Source: Gamsiella multidivaricata
Lineage: Eukaryota > Mortierellomycota > Mortierellomycetes > Mortierellales > Mortierellaceae
Assembly (NCBI RefSeq): GCF_025024155.1
Contig: NW_026251837.1
Span: 1-64,000, forward strand
Length of the DNA: 64,000 bases
Direction: 5' to 3'
The notes under the pieces were generated by a model. It saw only the letters and a program-made list of their open reading frames with translations. It was not told the DNA's origin and made no database searches. Shown piece after piece: positions 23,689-33,919 of the stretch. Within the stretch, counting starts at the first letter, position 1. Every line of letters begins with the position of its first letter. Made by a program: the position numbers and the translations under genes.

Positions 23689-24222
23689 TTAGAAGAGCAT
23701 GGCGGCAGCAGAGGCAACCAAGGCAACGGCACCGGTCAAGGCAGGGACCAGGGAGCCAGCAGCGCTGGGCTTGGTGGTATCACTGCCACCGGCGCTAGGT
23801 GCGGACGAAGAGGGAGCGGGGGCGCTCTTGGAGTTGATCTTGAACTTTCCAGAGTAGACGGGAGTGGGCTCGAGGACGATCTTGAGCGAGTAGAGGACGT
23901 TGGCACCGCTCCTGTCGGGGACAACCCAGGCGGGGTTGCCGGAGGACTTTGAGCAGTCGATGTAGGTGATGGTCTCGAGGAAGAAGGCGTTGTTGGTGTC
24001 GGTGGAGTTGACGAGCTGGACCTCGACCTTGGTGGGAGTGGTCGAGGTAGCGGTCGAGGGCGCGACACAGGCCATCTGCCAGGAGAAGGTGGTGTTGGCA
24101 CCAGCTTCGTAGACCATGTCGTCAGTGATGGGGTTGGTGAAGAAGGTGTGGTTGGGGGTCTGGGCAGAGACGGTGGCGGCAGCGAGGGCCACGAGGGCAA
24201 GGGAAGCAGACTTGATGAACAT
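23689..24222 (-). CDS. Secreted GPI-type surface protein, Kre9/Knh1-like
   Basis: Single exon of 177 aa. It starts with a clean signal peptide (MFIKSASLALVALAAATVSA, cleavage likely before QTPN). Residues ~25-130 form a compact beta-rich domain with FTNPITDDMVYEAGANTTFSW, the style of the fungal Kre9/Knh1 N-terminal domain (Ser-Thr-rich GPI-anchored family), two Cys (CVAPST and IDCSKS) and several N-glycosylation sites (NHT, NTT, NST). A Ser/Pro/Ala stalk follows, then a GPI-signal-like tail with small residues (SAAGS) and a hydrophobic end VALVASAAAMLF. Likely at the cell wall or outer plasma-membrane face; a beta-glucan role is inferred from the family. High GC and strong codon bias versus surroundings suggest high expression. 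Confidence 0.75.
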   Translation of the reverse strand: MFIKSASLALVALAAATVSAQTPNHTFFTNPITDDMVYEAGANTTFSWQMACVAPSTATSTTPTKVEVQLVNSTDTNNAFFLETITYIDCSKSSGNPAWVVPDRSGANVLYSLKIVLEPTPVYSGKFKINSKSAPAPSSSAPSAGGSDTTKPSAAGSLVPALTGAVALVASAAAMLF

Positions 24223-25732
24223 TATGGATAGGATGTGTGTGTGGGGAGGGGGTATTGGGGTATGTGTGAAGAAGGAGAGTGATGAAGAAAGGAATGAGAG
24301 ATGAGAAGACTGAGATCAGGAAGAAGAGAGGAAAGCGAGAGGGAGAAGGAGGGCGCCATTAAATACAAGGCCGGAGACCATGCTGCGAAGCCTTGGTGGT
24401 GCCGGTGTTAGTTGCGGTAGCAGTCTAGTCCAGTCTAGTCGCAGGCGGGCGGGTGCAGGTTGTACCTGGGAATGGGTTTCCAGGTATTGGGCAAGGCTCT
24501 CTCCCAAATGGGCCAATTTCAATCTATTTTAAACCAACCACTCATTTCTATGCATATTAAAACTCTCTTTGAACTCAACGCACAACTCCCACTCCATAAA
24601 CCATGGGCCATGGGCCCACCTTTCTTCCAGGGGAGTCGCTTAGACTATTATTACAATCCAACTCAAAAAACAACGATGCAGAGGGGCTCTTGTGCGTGCT
24701 AGCTTGCCTGCTTCTCCTACACATCCCAGTCAAAGTGGGGAGTCACTGCTACTGAAGCATAAGCGATCCGCACCGAGCCTATTAGCACCACTGCCAGCAT
24801 CACAAGGGCACAGAAAACTGGTAGGGGAAGTCTAGTAAAGCTACATTCTTTCTTGTGAGCAATTAAAAAAAAAAAACCGCCGGACCTATAATTATTGCGG
24901 CCACAGAACCATTTTACTATATCGGCACTGACAGAGACAGAGCGACAGACAATCGTAATCGCAATTCTCCTTAGTCAAGTCAGGGGGGAAGAGACGATCG
25001 AACAGGGCTAAAAAGACTCACCGTTCATGCCCAATGGCATCAGCAGAGAAACGGCCATCGTAGACTAAACTACCCTGCTACTTTTATTCATGCAAAACCA
25101 AGAATAAATAGCTTTTTTTTTTGTACGTGTAAGGAGAATGACGATGGCCACGACTCTCGGGCTCGCCACCCCCATCGTCATCATCGACAATCCTCTCCAA
25201 AAGAAAAGCAGCTCCCAAGTGGGCTTCCTTCGACCCCGCAATCCTGATCCTGCACCTGTGATTGGTGTCTTGTTTGTAGATAAGATGTCATGTCCCAAGT
25301 GCATGTAGCTCTTCATTTCCCAGCCTGGATCAAAAAGAAGAGAGCTGCTCCATCCTCCGGAAGCGCCGCCGGCAGCCCGTCCTATGCAGTCTGACCTCTC
25401 GCCTGCGGATGGATTGAGGGAGATCTTTGATTGCAGCACAATACACGCTATATGAAATAACTTACCAGAAATTCTATTTTTCAACACGCACACACAAACA
25501 AACAAAAAACGCCATCCATCCCATCCACACCACACGACCACCCTCGGAGATACATGTATGCCCTCATGCAGCCAGCCAGACATTTGTACACTTCTTCCCA
25601 TTCCTTGAAACGGTATTTTTATGTGTTCATTGATGGCGCTAGTAACCTGATTATTATTTAAATTATTTTATCAAAGCACACATACCCATGGCGTGTGCTA
25701 TGCTGCACTGCGCTACATGCTTTTCCACACCA
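24223..25732. other. Spacer, no convincing gene
   Basis: 1.5 kb: promoter of the Kre9-like gene and 3' flank of the coiled-coil gene. A long minus-strand open stretch at 25065-25601 has no ATG near its start, no conserved text and sits where a 3' UTR is expected. A TCTAGTCCAG direct repeat lies at about 24424-24440. Confidence 0.45.
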
Positions 25733-28539
25733 CTATCGATTCAGCATCCTCCGGACATCGGCCTTCAACCGATCCGACTCACTCAGCGCCTGATCCACTG
25801 ATTTCGCCACCGTCGAGATACTCGTATTCGCCCTCGTCTGTGCCTCCCGACTCGCCACCGTCACCCCCGCTCCGGCTCCAGGGCTCTGCAACGCCTGGGA
25901 CCTCGCCGTCCCAATGGCTGATGTCGCCATCGATCGCGATCTCAGCGACGTCTTCGAAACCGCTGTGTTCCCCATTGCTCCGACTCCCTGCACACTCGGC
26001 GGCAATCCTGCTGCAATCGGAGTCCTCAACGTCGCTGCTGCCGCCAATCTCGACGACGGGTTCGTTGGGGGCCCCCACGACCTGTACCCACACCTCCGAC
26101 CAATGAACTCGTCGTCGCGCTCACTCCACTGGCCGTCTGCGAGATTGTCCGGCTCAGAAACGGTTTCACGGTCGAGACCAACTCCGTGAATGACTCTGTG
26201 AGCGCCCCGACCGCCAAGGTTGCGGTTGAGGGCTGGTTCGACACTGGAAGAGGAGGCGATGAAATCGCAGTGATGGGTCCGTTACTGTTGATGTTGTTGT
26301 TGCTGTTGGTCGGCCCAGGCGACAACGAAGCAAAGTTCGAGCTCGAGTGGAAGAACGAGCTGCTGGTCTGGCGCGACAGCGAACCTGTTCCTCCAGATCC
26401 TGAACCTGAACGCATCTTGCTCTCCATGATCTGCTGCTTCATCGCAGAGGGCGTCATCGGCTGCTCAGGACCGCTATGGAGTCCCACGCCGCCATTAGTC
26501 AAGATCGCAAGCGACCGTCGCTTGGCATGGGCAGCGCTCGCATTCAAGGTCTGGCTTGTTCTTGGCGAAGTCGCCGTCGACGACGGACCTACTGATGACT
26601 GCAGCAACCCCGGGTTACTCGACGCAATCTCGTACAGCACATCGGACGTCGCGCCGCTCGTTACGGCCTCGTGAAGATCGTTCGCTGTCTTGCGCCACTT
26701 GTCCTCCCAGTAAATCGAAACCCGTCTCCACTTCTCGATTTGGTTCTGGAGCTCGAGCTTCATAAAATCCTTCTCCATCCTCAGCTTCCGGTTCCAGTCC
26801 TGGGCCTTGGCCTTGTCCGCCCTCTCCTTATCGACATGACCATCGTGCTCCTCCTGGATTTTCTCCAACAGCACACGGAACTCGGATCGCAGCGTCGTCA
26901 CCGTCGGGGACTTGATCGGATCATTGTTGTTGAATGACTTGATACCCAACAACATCGACCGGTAGTGCGTCAGCTGGGCGTTGAGCTCGTTGTTCTTGCG
27001 CTTCAACGTATTCGCCAGAGATTTCGCCCCGATCGCCTGCACCTGAATGTCCATAAAATGCTGCACGACTGTGTTGTAATCAAACAGCACCGACTCGAGC
27101 TCGCGCCGGATCGTCTTCAACAGCCCGCCGTCAGCCTTGGCAGACGCCAGCTGCTTCTGCGTCGTCACCAGCACCCGGTCCTTGGCCTCGAATCGTGCCT
27201 TGATGACGTCCATCTCCCGACTCAGCTTTTCGTTCTTCTCGAGCATCTCCTTATGGAGACCCTGGTACTTTATCGACTCGATCCTCGCGCGGTCAAGACT
27301 GCCCTCCGCAGCCGCCAGCTTGTCCTGGAGGTCATACTTCTTCATCTCCAGACTCTCAGCATGAGCTTCCGAGTTAGCCAGTGCCACACGGACATCATGC
27401 AGCGTGACTTCAAAGGCCTCGATACGGCGCTGGTACAGCGAGCTCTCAACCTTGGTCATCTGGAGCTCGTTGTTCAGCTTCCGGTTCTCCTTGACGAGGT
27501 CTTCCTTCGAGAGCGTCGATACATCGACAACGGCCGCATCCGAGCTCGAGTCGCCCGTGGCGTGCATGGTGTCCTTGACCATGGCCGCCAGACGCGACCG
27601 GTCAGACTCGAGGACGTTGACCTGGTCCATCAACCGTATGCGTTCCTTATCCGGACGAGCACCATCCAACCCCTGGGCGAGAAGGGACGAAGTCGAGGTC
27701 GAGAGCAACTGGAACTGGGCCGCCTTCAGCCTCAACCGGTTCTTGATCGTGTTCACCTTCTCGGACTTCTTCTTCCAGGCCTCCTTCTCCTTCTCGACCT
27801 GGATCAGCTTCATCTCGACCCGTTTCTTCTCACCCTCGGTCTCCTCCAACATCAACTTGAACAACTCCTTCTCGGCCTCGGATTCCTCCAGCTGATTCTT
27901 GAGCGCGGTCTGCTCCTTGGCTGGATCTTTACTTTTGTTCACCAGCTCTTTGTTCACCCTCTCCAGCTGCTCGATCTTCTGCTCACACTCCTTCTCGACC
28001 TCGGTCTTGGTGGTCTCGGCCTCGACCAACTGGGCCTTCATCCGTCTGTTTTCCTGCTCAACCAGGTTCAACCTCGCATCCTGGATCCGCTTCTCGGCCA
28101 TCACGCGCTCCCAGTCCTGCAAGATCTGCTCCCATTCTTCTGTCTGTCTCATCTGCGGTGAGTACTGCGACAGTCGCTGATGGAGCTTACGTGTGGCCGG
28201 CAAATCATCCATCGCGTCCTGGAAGATATCGCCGTCGCCTTCGGCTTCCGCATCTTCTTCGGTGTCGTCCGTGACGGAAGCGGCGGACGAGGACGAGGGT
28301 GTGACCATGCCAGAGTGCTCGAGCACCGTCGTTGACGAGGGACCGTTCGTGAGGACATCATTTCCGATCGCTACCATGGCTTCGGAAGGGGCTAGGCTCT
28401 CGACTGCTGCTGCCGGTCCTGCTGCTGCTGCTGTTGTTGATGTTGTTGCGGATGCAGCGGTTGGGGTTGTGGGCTCGTCGACGGCGTCTGTGTCCTTTGC
28501 CTGAGCGACAGAGACCTGTCCTGACGTCTCTACAGTCAT
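25733..28539 (-). CDS. Long coiled-coil protein
   Basis: Two exons, 28539-26088 and 26037-25733, give 2757 nt and 918 aa. Exon 1 alone would stop at 26026 with an Arg-rich tail; a 50-nt intron (GTACAG...GGCAG) restores a frame ending in KSVDQALSESDRLKADVRRMLNR, which looks like a real helical C-terminus. Other donors 6 nt either side give the same frame. The N-terminal ~95 residues are Ala/Thr/Ser-rich and disordered, then an acidic patch (DTEEDAEAEGDGDIF), then near-continuous heptad-rich coiled coil from ~110 to ~620 with breaks, then a Ser-rich tail. No motor, GRIP or membrane segment is visible. It resembles golgin- or spindle-pole-type scaffolds in composition only; I do not recognise a family. 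Confidence 0.8.
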
Positions 28540-31018
28540 CTCTGAGTGAAAGAAGAGAAAATAGAGTCCTCTGTAGTATGGATCAACAGTTGTTCAAAAG
28601 GATCCCTGCTGCGGTTTTCTTTTTGCCCTGAGGACTGATGATTGGGTGCCTGAAAAGTACTACAGTGAGGGGTGCGATATTGCGGTGAGACACGCGCGTT
28701 TATAGGAAACAGATGAGAACACGAAACACCAGCCAGTTCAGGTACAAGGTAGATGGAATGAGAGATGAAGAAGGAGAGAAAGGGATGCATCGACCACAGG
28801 TTCATGCGTCCTCGGAAAACTGAGCGCTCATCTCTCTTCGTTTCTTTCACTGGTGAGTGCGCACTCTGCGGTTTTTTATTTTGTGGAGCTGGAGTGTGGA
28901 GCTAACTGACACCAATTAGGGACGCCCATAATTACCTTTTGGTTTTGCTGTTACTTTAATTCGCACAGCAATTGAGGAAGATAAAATGGAGGAGGAAGGT
29001 TAAGTGTTGGCTAGGTTATGTTTTAATGGGATCGATGGAGGGTGAGGAGAAAGGGAAGGGGTCAAGGGTCGAGGGAAAAAAAAAAAAAAAAAAAGGAAAG
29101 AAAAAAAAAGAGGTTAGTTGGCTAAAAGGTAACCGTTCTCGTTTTTGTTTTCTTTTCTTTTGTTTCTTTGAGCAAAGGTTACAGCACACAAATCCGGGCC
29201 AAAAGAACGAAGGACGCCCAGGCAGCCAGACCAGACCTTTTTGAACAACCTTCAGTTTACCCAAACCTAATAAATCATCATGTATTCCCTGTGTCCATGT
29301 CCTTCTTTCCTTCGCTTTCTGTGTTTGTTCAACATCGTGTTTGTTTGTCCGTCCCCCACGTACTACATGCACTCTTCTTTCCTGCTCTCAACCGACAAAA
29401 AAGAACAACGCCCACCTTGACCCTTTAGTCGGAAGGAGGGCACATGCTTCCAATGTAATTTATTTCATTTCAACCTGATATGAACACACACACACACACA
29501 CACGTACACGCACACATAATCCTCTTCCATCAAGGGAACAATGCTACTACTTGAGTGATGGGTACGAACGGAAGTTATGGACTAATCCCTAGTCGCAGAG
29601 TTTGATCCGCTTCACTTTTCTCACTTTCTCACTTTTCCACCCCGTTCCTTGTCCTCCACATCTGCCCTATGAGGCGTACAGTATATTGTTTTTTTCTGCT
29701 TTTTTTTTTTGTGAGCTGGGCGATTGACATGTGGAGTTAGTTGAACCAGACGAACCTTAATCCCGCGCGCGCATCGCATTCACACACACCCACACCACCC
29801 ACAGCCCTCTGGGTTTTTGGTTGGACACCGAAATAAAGTGCTCACAACTCAAAACTCCTCTCTCCCACAAAACGCACATGCCGTCCCCCCCCCCCCCCCC
29901 TTCCTCTTCCTCCTCCTCCTCATCCCCTTCATTCCAGCAAATACCTTCATTCCAGTAAATACGAGCGATCGAGCGGGCGGAGGGTAGTACCCCGCGACTG
30001 AAACCGGCCTACTGGCGTGTTCTGAACCCAATTTTTTTTTTTCATACATGGTACAAAACAGACTATCTCCTCCTCCACCCACACCCACGGCTCCTAACGG
30101 TACCCGAAGCTTGAAGATAGACGCGAACAGAGGTTTGCAAAGTCCTTATACATTTGCTGGCGGTATATAACTCTGTGAAAGCGTGGGAAGGAGGAGGAGG
30201 AGGAAGAAACGCAAAGTCGGTGCCTTGGCTGAGTTTTTCGATTGAGCATAGGGCACGCGCCTATACGGGTTGTAAAAAAAGGTCTATAACCTCCCTCCTC
30301 CTTCCTCCTCTCCTTCGGACCGCACAAAACGCGTCCTTCATTCTCCCCGATTCTGGCGGCAACGGAACCCCTCGCTCCAAGTTTAATCCGCACCGACGTC
30401 TCCACGGCCGCCGGAGGGACGCTGTGCTCCTGATCCTAGTCCTGGCCCAGTGTCCCATCATCATCATCATCATCACCACCACCGCCGCTGATCCCCCAGT
30501 AGCGACTAGGCTGAGTATGCCACTGTCGTTGTCATTGTTGCTGCCGCTGGCTCTTGTGGCTGTGGAGATGAAGTATCCAAAAAAACAAAAAAAAGACGGT
30601 ATGACGGCGGACTCGGTCGTACATGTACAGACAAACATGAACGCGAGGACGATCCAGAAAACAAAGAGTCAGTACTTTCTTGTTTGTATTTTTTTTTTCT
30701 TTTTGATAGCGTTGAAGGAAATACGACACCTGTGGAAGGAGAATCATTGAAGAAGAGAGAAGGAAGGAGGAGGGAAGCGAGAAAAGGAAACAGATTGGGA
30801 ACTTTGGAATGCTTACAGTTCCTAAATACTATCCGCCACATGGTACATGTAGACCTCTGAAATGCTTCCGAATACAGACGGACGAACGAAAAAGAGTGTT
30901 CGCTGTCTTATTTTTTTTATGTACAAGACCGACAACAAAGGATGTCTGTCAGCCAAAATTCAGAATCTACAGGAGGAGGGGGGAAGGGAGGGACAACTGT
31001 CCTTTTTTTTCTTTTCTT
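28540..31018. other. 2.5-kb spacer, no gene seen
   Basis: Promoter of the coiled-coil gene and the 3' flank of the SANT gene. It contains a (CA)n run (29485-29502), an A run at 29078-29094, an 18-C run at 29885-29902 and a CAT run near 30462-30475. Several frames are open but low in complexity. Confidence 0.5.
29885..29902 (+). repeat. Poly-C tract (18 C)
   Basis: Uninterrupted C run followed by CTTCCTCTTCCTCC. The opposite strand is G-rich and could form quadruplex structures. Length may be uncertain in the assembly. Confidence 0.9.
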
Positions 31019-33919
31019 CTAAGCTTTCGGTTTCCGTCCGGGACGAGCACCAGAGACCGTCAACGTCGCTTTCGGGCCAGATCCATTCTTGTTCCTGCCC
31101 GCCTTCTCCTTCACCTGACCATCACCGGCCAAACCATCGGCTGGCTTAAACTTGTTCACGCCATGACCAGCGCTCGATGCTGCTGCTGCTGCTGCTGCCG
31201 ACTTCTCATCCTCCGCAGCCGTCATCGCCGCAAGTCCCGCTGCCATGGCCGCCATCGCGTTCGCAATCGCATTCGACGCCGCTACATTGTCCGCATTCGA
31301 ATCCTCTGACGATATCGATGATTTGCGGTCCGATCTCGAGCCATTGGACGATCCCGATCCTGTCGAAGAACCCGCTTCGGACTTGAGATGACCCGTCTCC
31401 GGACAATAGCTGTATCCGTACCCATTGCCCTGGCCCAAACCTGCACCCGCACCACCCATTCCTATGCTCTCGCCGTCGGGACCATAGCTCGATCCAGCCA
31501 TCTCGTTATTCTTCAACAGCTCCTCACATATCTGGTCCACACCACCCATGGCCTCCATCACGCCTTTACCAAAGCTCGTCAGTCGATACACCCATTGTCT
31601 TCCTCGCTTGACCCCAAAGCTCTCGAACCTCGGCCGTGGATGTCCCTTCTCGTGCGCCAACGCATCCGAGATCTGCGCTCTCCAGATCTGCAGGTTCTTA
31701 TGTCCTGTTCGGGGGATGCGGTTCAGATGCCTGCTGAACAGCTTCTCCACCATGCTGGCAACATCGTTCAATGTCCCCTGCAGCTCCGGTAACCGTGCCA
31801 GCGACAGGAACGCCATCTGCGAGTACGTCGGTAACTTGGATGACGGGTCCGGTTTGGATCGACGAGGTTGCGCATGTCCATTGCCCTTGACAAACCCTGG
31901 GTCCGTCAACACCTGTCGTCGAGACCGGACAGAGTGCACAGATCGATTCAATGTCTCTGCAATATCCTTGATCGGCATCAACTCGTCCACGAGCTTCAAC
32001 AACAGCTTTTCCTCCTCGGCAGTCCAGGGCCGTTTATTGTTCGCATTCGACGACCGTGCTTTCTTGCCTGCTGTTGAGTCGGACGCCGACGACTCGGTAG
32101 GGGCTTTAAATGAATCTCCTGCTGGTGTATCCATGGTAGCATCGGGCGACGTTGCTTCTGGACCATCACCCTTTGCGGCATTCTCCTGTGGTGAGGGTGA
32201 TGTCGGTGTGACAGGTTGGCTATCGTGAGCAGTCGCGTTCTGATCCAACCGTGCTGGGGGCAGGTTCAACTTCTCGACAATGGAGGACACGTCCACGGCT
32301 GTGGGTTGCAATGGTGGCGTGGTCCTGACCGAGGACGGTGGCGAGGGTAAAGCACTAAGCCTTGGCGATGTGCTGGACCCCCGATTGTCGACATTGTGAC
32401 TAAGCTTTCTCTTTTTGGTGGGTGCCGGCAGGATAGTGATGGTGCTGGGGCTAGGCGGTTCATCCTTGAGGGCGTCTGCTGCGCTCCTCCTCCTGTTATG
32501 GCGTACAATAGCGGGTTGAATACTTAGCTCCTTCATCGAAGAAATACTTTTAGGCCGATGATGAGTCGCAACAGTGTTATTGCCATCATATTCTGAGTGT
32601 TGCTTTGCCGTCCTTGCTAAATCCACGCGTCCAGTCGCTGCCTTGGGCAACAACGGCGAGACTGGCGAGACCGGCGAACATCCCGCTGAAGAGGTTGCAG
32701 TCGTGGGATGCAAGAGAGGTGACGTCAATTCCGGTGTAACAGAGCCCGAAGTAGAAGGTGAGTATGTTGGCGAAGTGGGGAGTTCACCCTCAGGCTCCGC
32801 TGTTTCCATCGTAACATCCTGCAGAGCTGTCGCTGCCGACGTTGACGTTGACGTAGTTTCCAAACCCGGTGCCGAGGCTGCAAGATCGTCAAGATGCATT
32901 GGCGTGGGCATCGAAGTTGGACCAAGATCGCTCGGTCCCTGCTGTTCTGTTTCCAGATCGAGACACGCATTTGAGCCGGTGGACAACATGCCGAGGTTGG
33001 TGGCACTCTCCGTCATGAAATGCGGTACTGCTTTTGCCTGCGTCGCCGCCTGTGCCTGGGTCTGGGGGCCATTGAAGAGAAACTCGACAGAGTCCATTCC
33101 TGTGCCAGACCCTGTTGTCGCCGTAAAGAACTTTTCGCGCTGAATAGCAGCCTGGGTCTGTAATTCCTCCATTAGCATACGAAACAGGTCCTGAGGGGGA
33201 GATGGATCGCCGGCTGTGTAGAGCTCCATGGAGGTGTCCATATAGCTGGAGTGGTGAAGGAGCGATGGGTTGTCCAGGACCTCTTGCTTGATGTGGATTG
33301 AGTCCTGTGCCTGACAGTCCTTGCCGACAAGAGCGTCCGCTGCTGCACTGTCGTGCTGGTCAACGCTGGATGGGAATGCGGACGCAGGTGGGGACGAGGG
33401 AGACATGGCTGAGAACGATGGCGGGGACGGAGAGTAGGCAGAATGGGCCGGTGAGGGGACGTTGGACAAGGTCTCGTAGGGATCGGTCGCAGGGGAGGAG
33501 ACGTTATCTTTGGCTACATGTGTGCTCGATAGCGGGCTAGAATCATGATCAAGGGTGTGACCGTGGTCTTCGACGTCTTCTTCGTCCTCCTGCTTTGCAT
33601 GAATGTAATCGTAAATGTTGAGCTCCTCTTCGGCCTCGCCTGAAAGGGACGAGACGCCGTGGTGGTGGTGGTGATGCAGTGCTTGCGACCCCTGGACGAC
33701 GCCCGTTGGATCAGCGGCCATATCTTGCATGAGGAATTGCCGTGTGATGTCCTCGAGCTGCTGCCGTTGCTCTTGGTCCTGACGGTGGTAGTCCTGATTC
33801 TGGTACAGCGAAGGGTCGTCTTGTATCTGTCCCTGGAGACGACCTTGGTTTGGGGAGAGCAATTGAAGCCTTGGATCCTGCGGAGGCAGGACAGCAATTG
33901 ACAGCTCGGTATCCACCAT
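31019..33919 (-). CDS. SANT/Myb-type nuclear regulator
   Basis: Single exon of 966 aa. A SANT/Myb-like domain spans about residues 628-672: KRPWTAEEEKLLLKLVDEL...IKDIAETLNRSVHSVRSRR, with the helix-turn-helix spacing and two of the usual aromatic positions replaced by Leu. A second conserved-looking block follows (PTYSQMAFLSLARL...LQIWRAQISDALAHEKGHPRPRF, then RGRQWVYRLTSFGKGVMEAMGG), about residues 695-800. The first 600 residues are Pro/Ser/Thr/Gln-rich and acidic, as in activation regions. The end, ARPGRKPKA, is an AT-hook-like basic motif. Probably a DNA- or chromatin-binding regulator; the target is unknown. The gene has no visible intron. Confidence 0.75.
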   Translation of the reverse strand: MVDTELSIAVLPPQDPRLQLLSPNQGRLQGQIQDDPSLYQNQDYHRQDQEQRQQLEDITRQFLMQDMAADPTGVVQGSQALHHHHHHGVSSLSGEAEEELNIYDYIHAKQEDEEDVEDHGHTLDHDSSPLSSTHVAKDNVSSPATDPYETLSNVPSPAHSAYSPSPPSFSAMSPSSPPASAFPSSVDQHDSAAADALVGKDCQAQDSIHIKQEVLDNPSLLHHSSYMDTSMELYTAGDPSPPQDLFRMLMEELQTQAAIQREKFFTATTGSGTGMDSVEFLFNGPQTQAQAATQAKAVPHFMTESATNLGMLSTGSNACLDLETEQQGPSDLGPTSMPTPMHLDDLAASAPGLETTSTSTSAATALQDVTMETAEPEGELPTSPTYSPSTSGSVTPELTSPLLHPTTATSSAGCSPVSPVSPLLPKAATGRVDLARTAKQHSEYDGNNTVATHHRPKSISSMKELSIQPAIVRHNRRRSAADALKDEPPSPSTITILPAPTKKRKLSHNVDNRGSSTSPRLSALPSPPSSVRTTPPLQPTAVDVSSIVEKLNLPPARLDQNATAHDSQPVTPTSPSPQENAAKGDGPEATSPDATMDTPAGDSFKAPTESSASDSTAGKKARSSNANNKRPWTAEEEKLLLKLVDELMPIKDIAETLNRSVHSVRSRRQVLTDPGFVKGNGHAQPRRSKPDPSSKLPTYSQMAFLSLARLPELQGTLNDVASMVEKLFSRHLNRIPRTGHKNLQIWRAQISDALAHEKGHPRPRFESFGVKRGRQWVYRLTSFGKGVMEAMGGVDQICEELLKNNEMAGSSYGPDGESIGMGGAGAGLGQGNGYGYSYCPETGHLKSEAGSSTGSGSSNGSRSDRKSSISSEDSNADNVAASNAIANAMAAMAAGLAAMTAAEDEKSAAAAAAASSAGHGVNKFKPADGLAGDGQVKEKAGRNKNGSGPKATLTVSGARPGRKPKA

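Noticed and set aside
25065..25601. 178-codon minus-strand open frame downstream of the coiled-coil gene
   Set aside because: Lies where the 3' UTR is expected; no conserved text; likely chance.
30154..30750. 198-codon plus-strand open frame
   Set aside because: Low-complexity (CAT, GGA repeats) and lacking any domain; probable chance in spacer.
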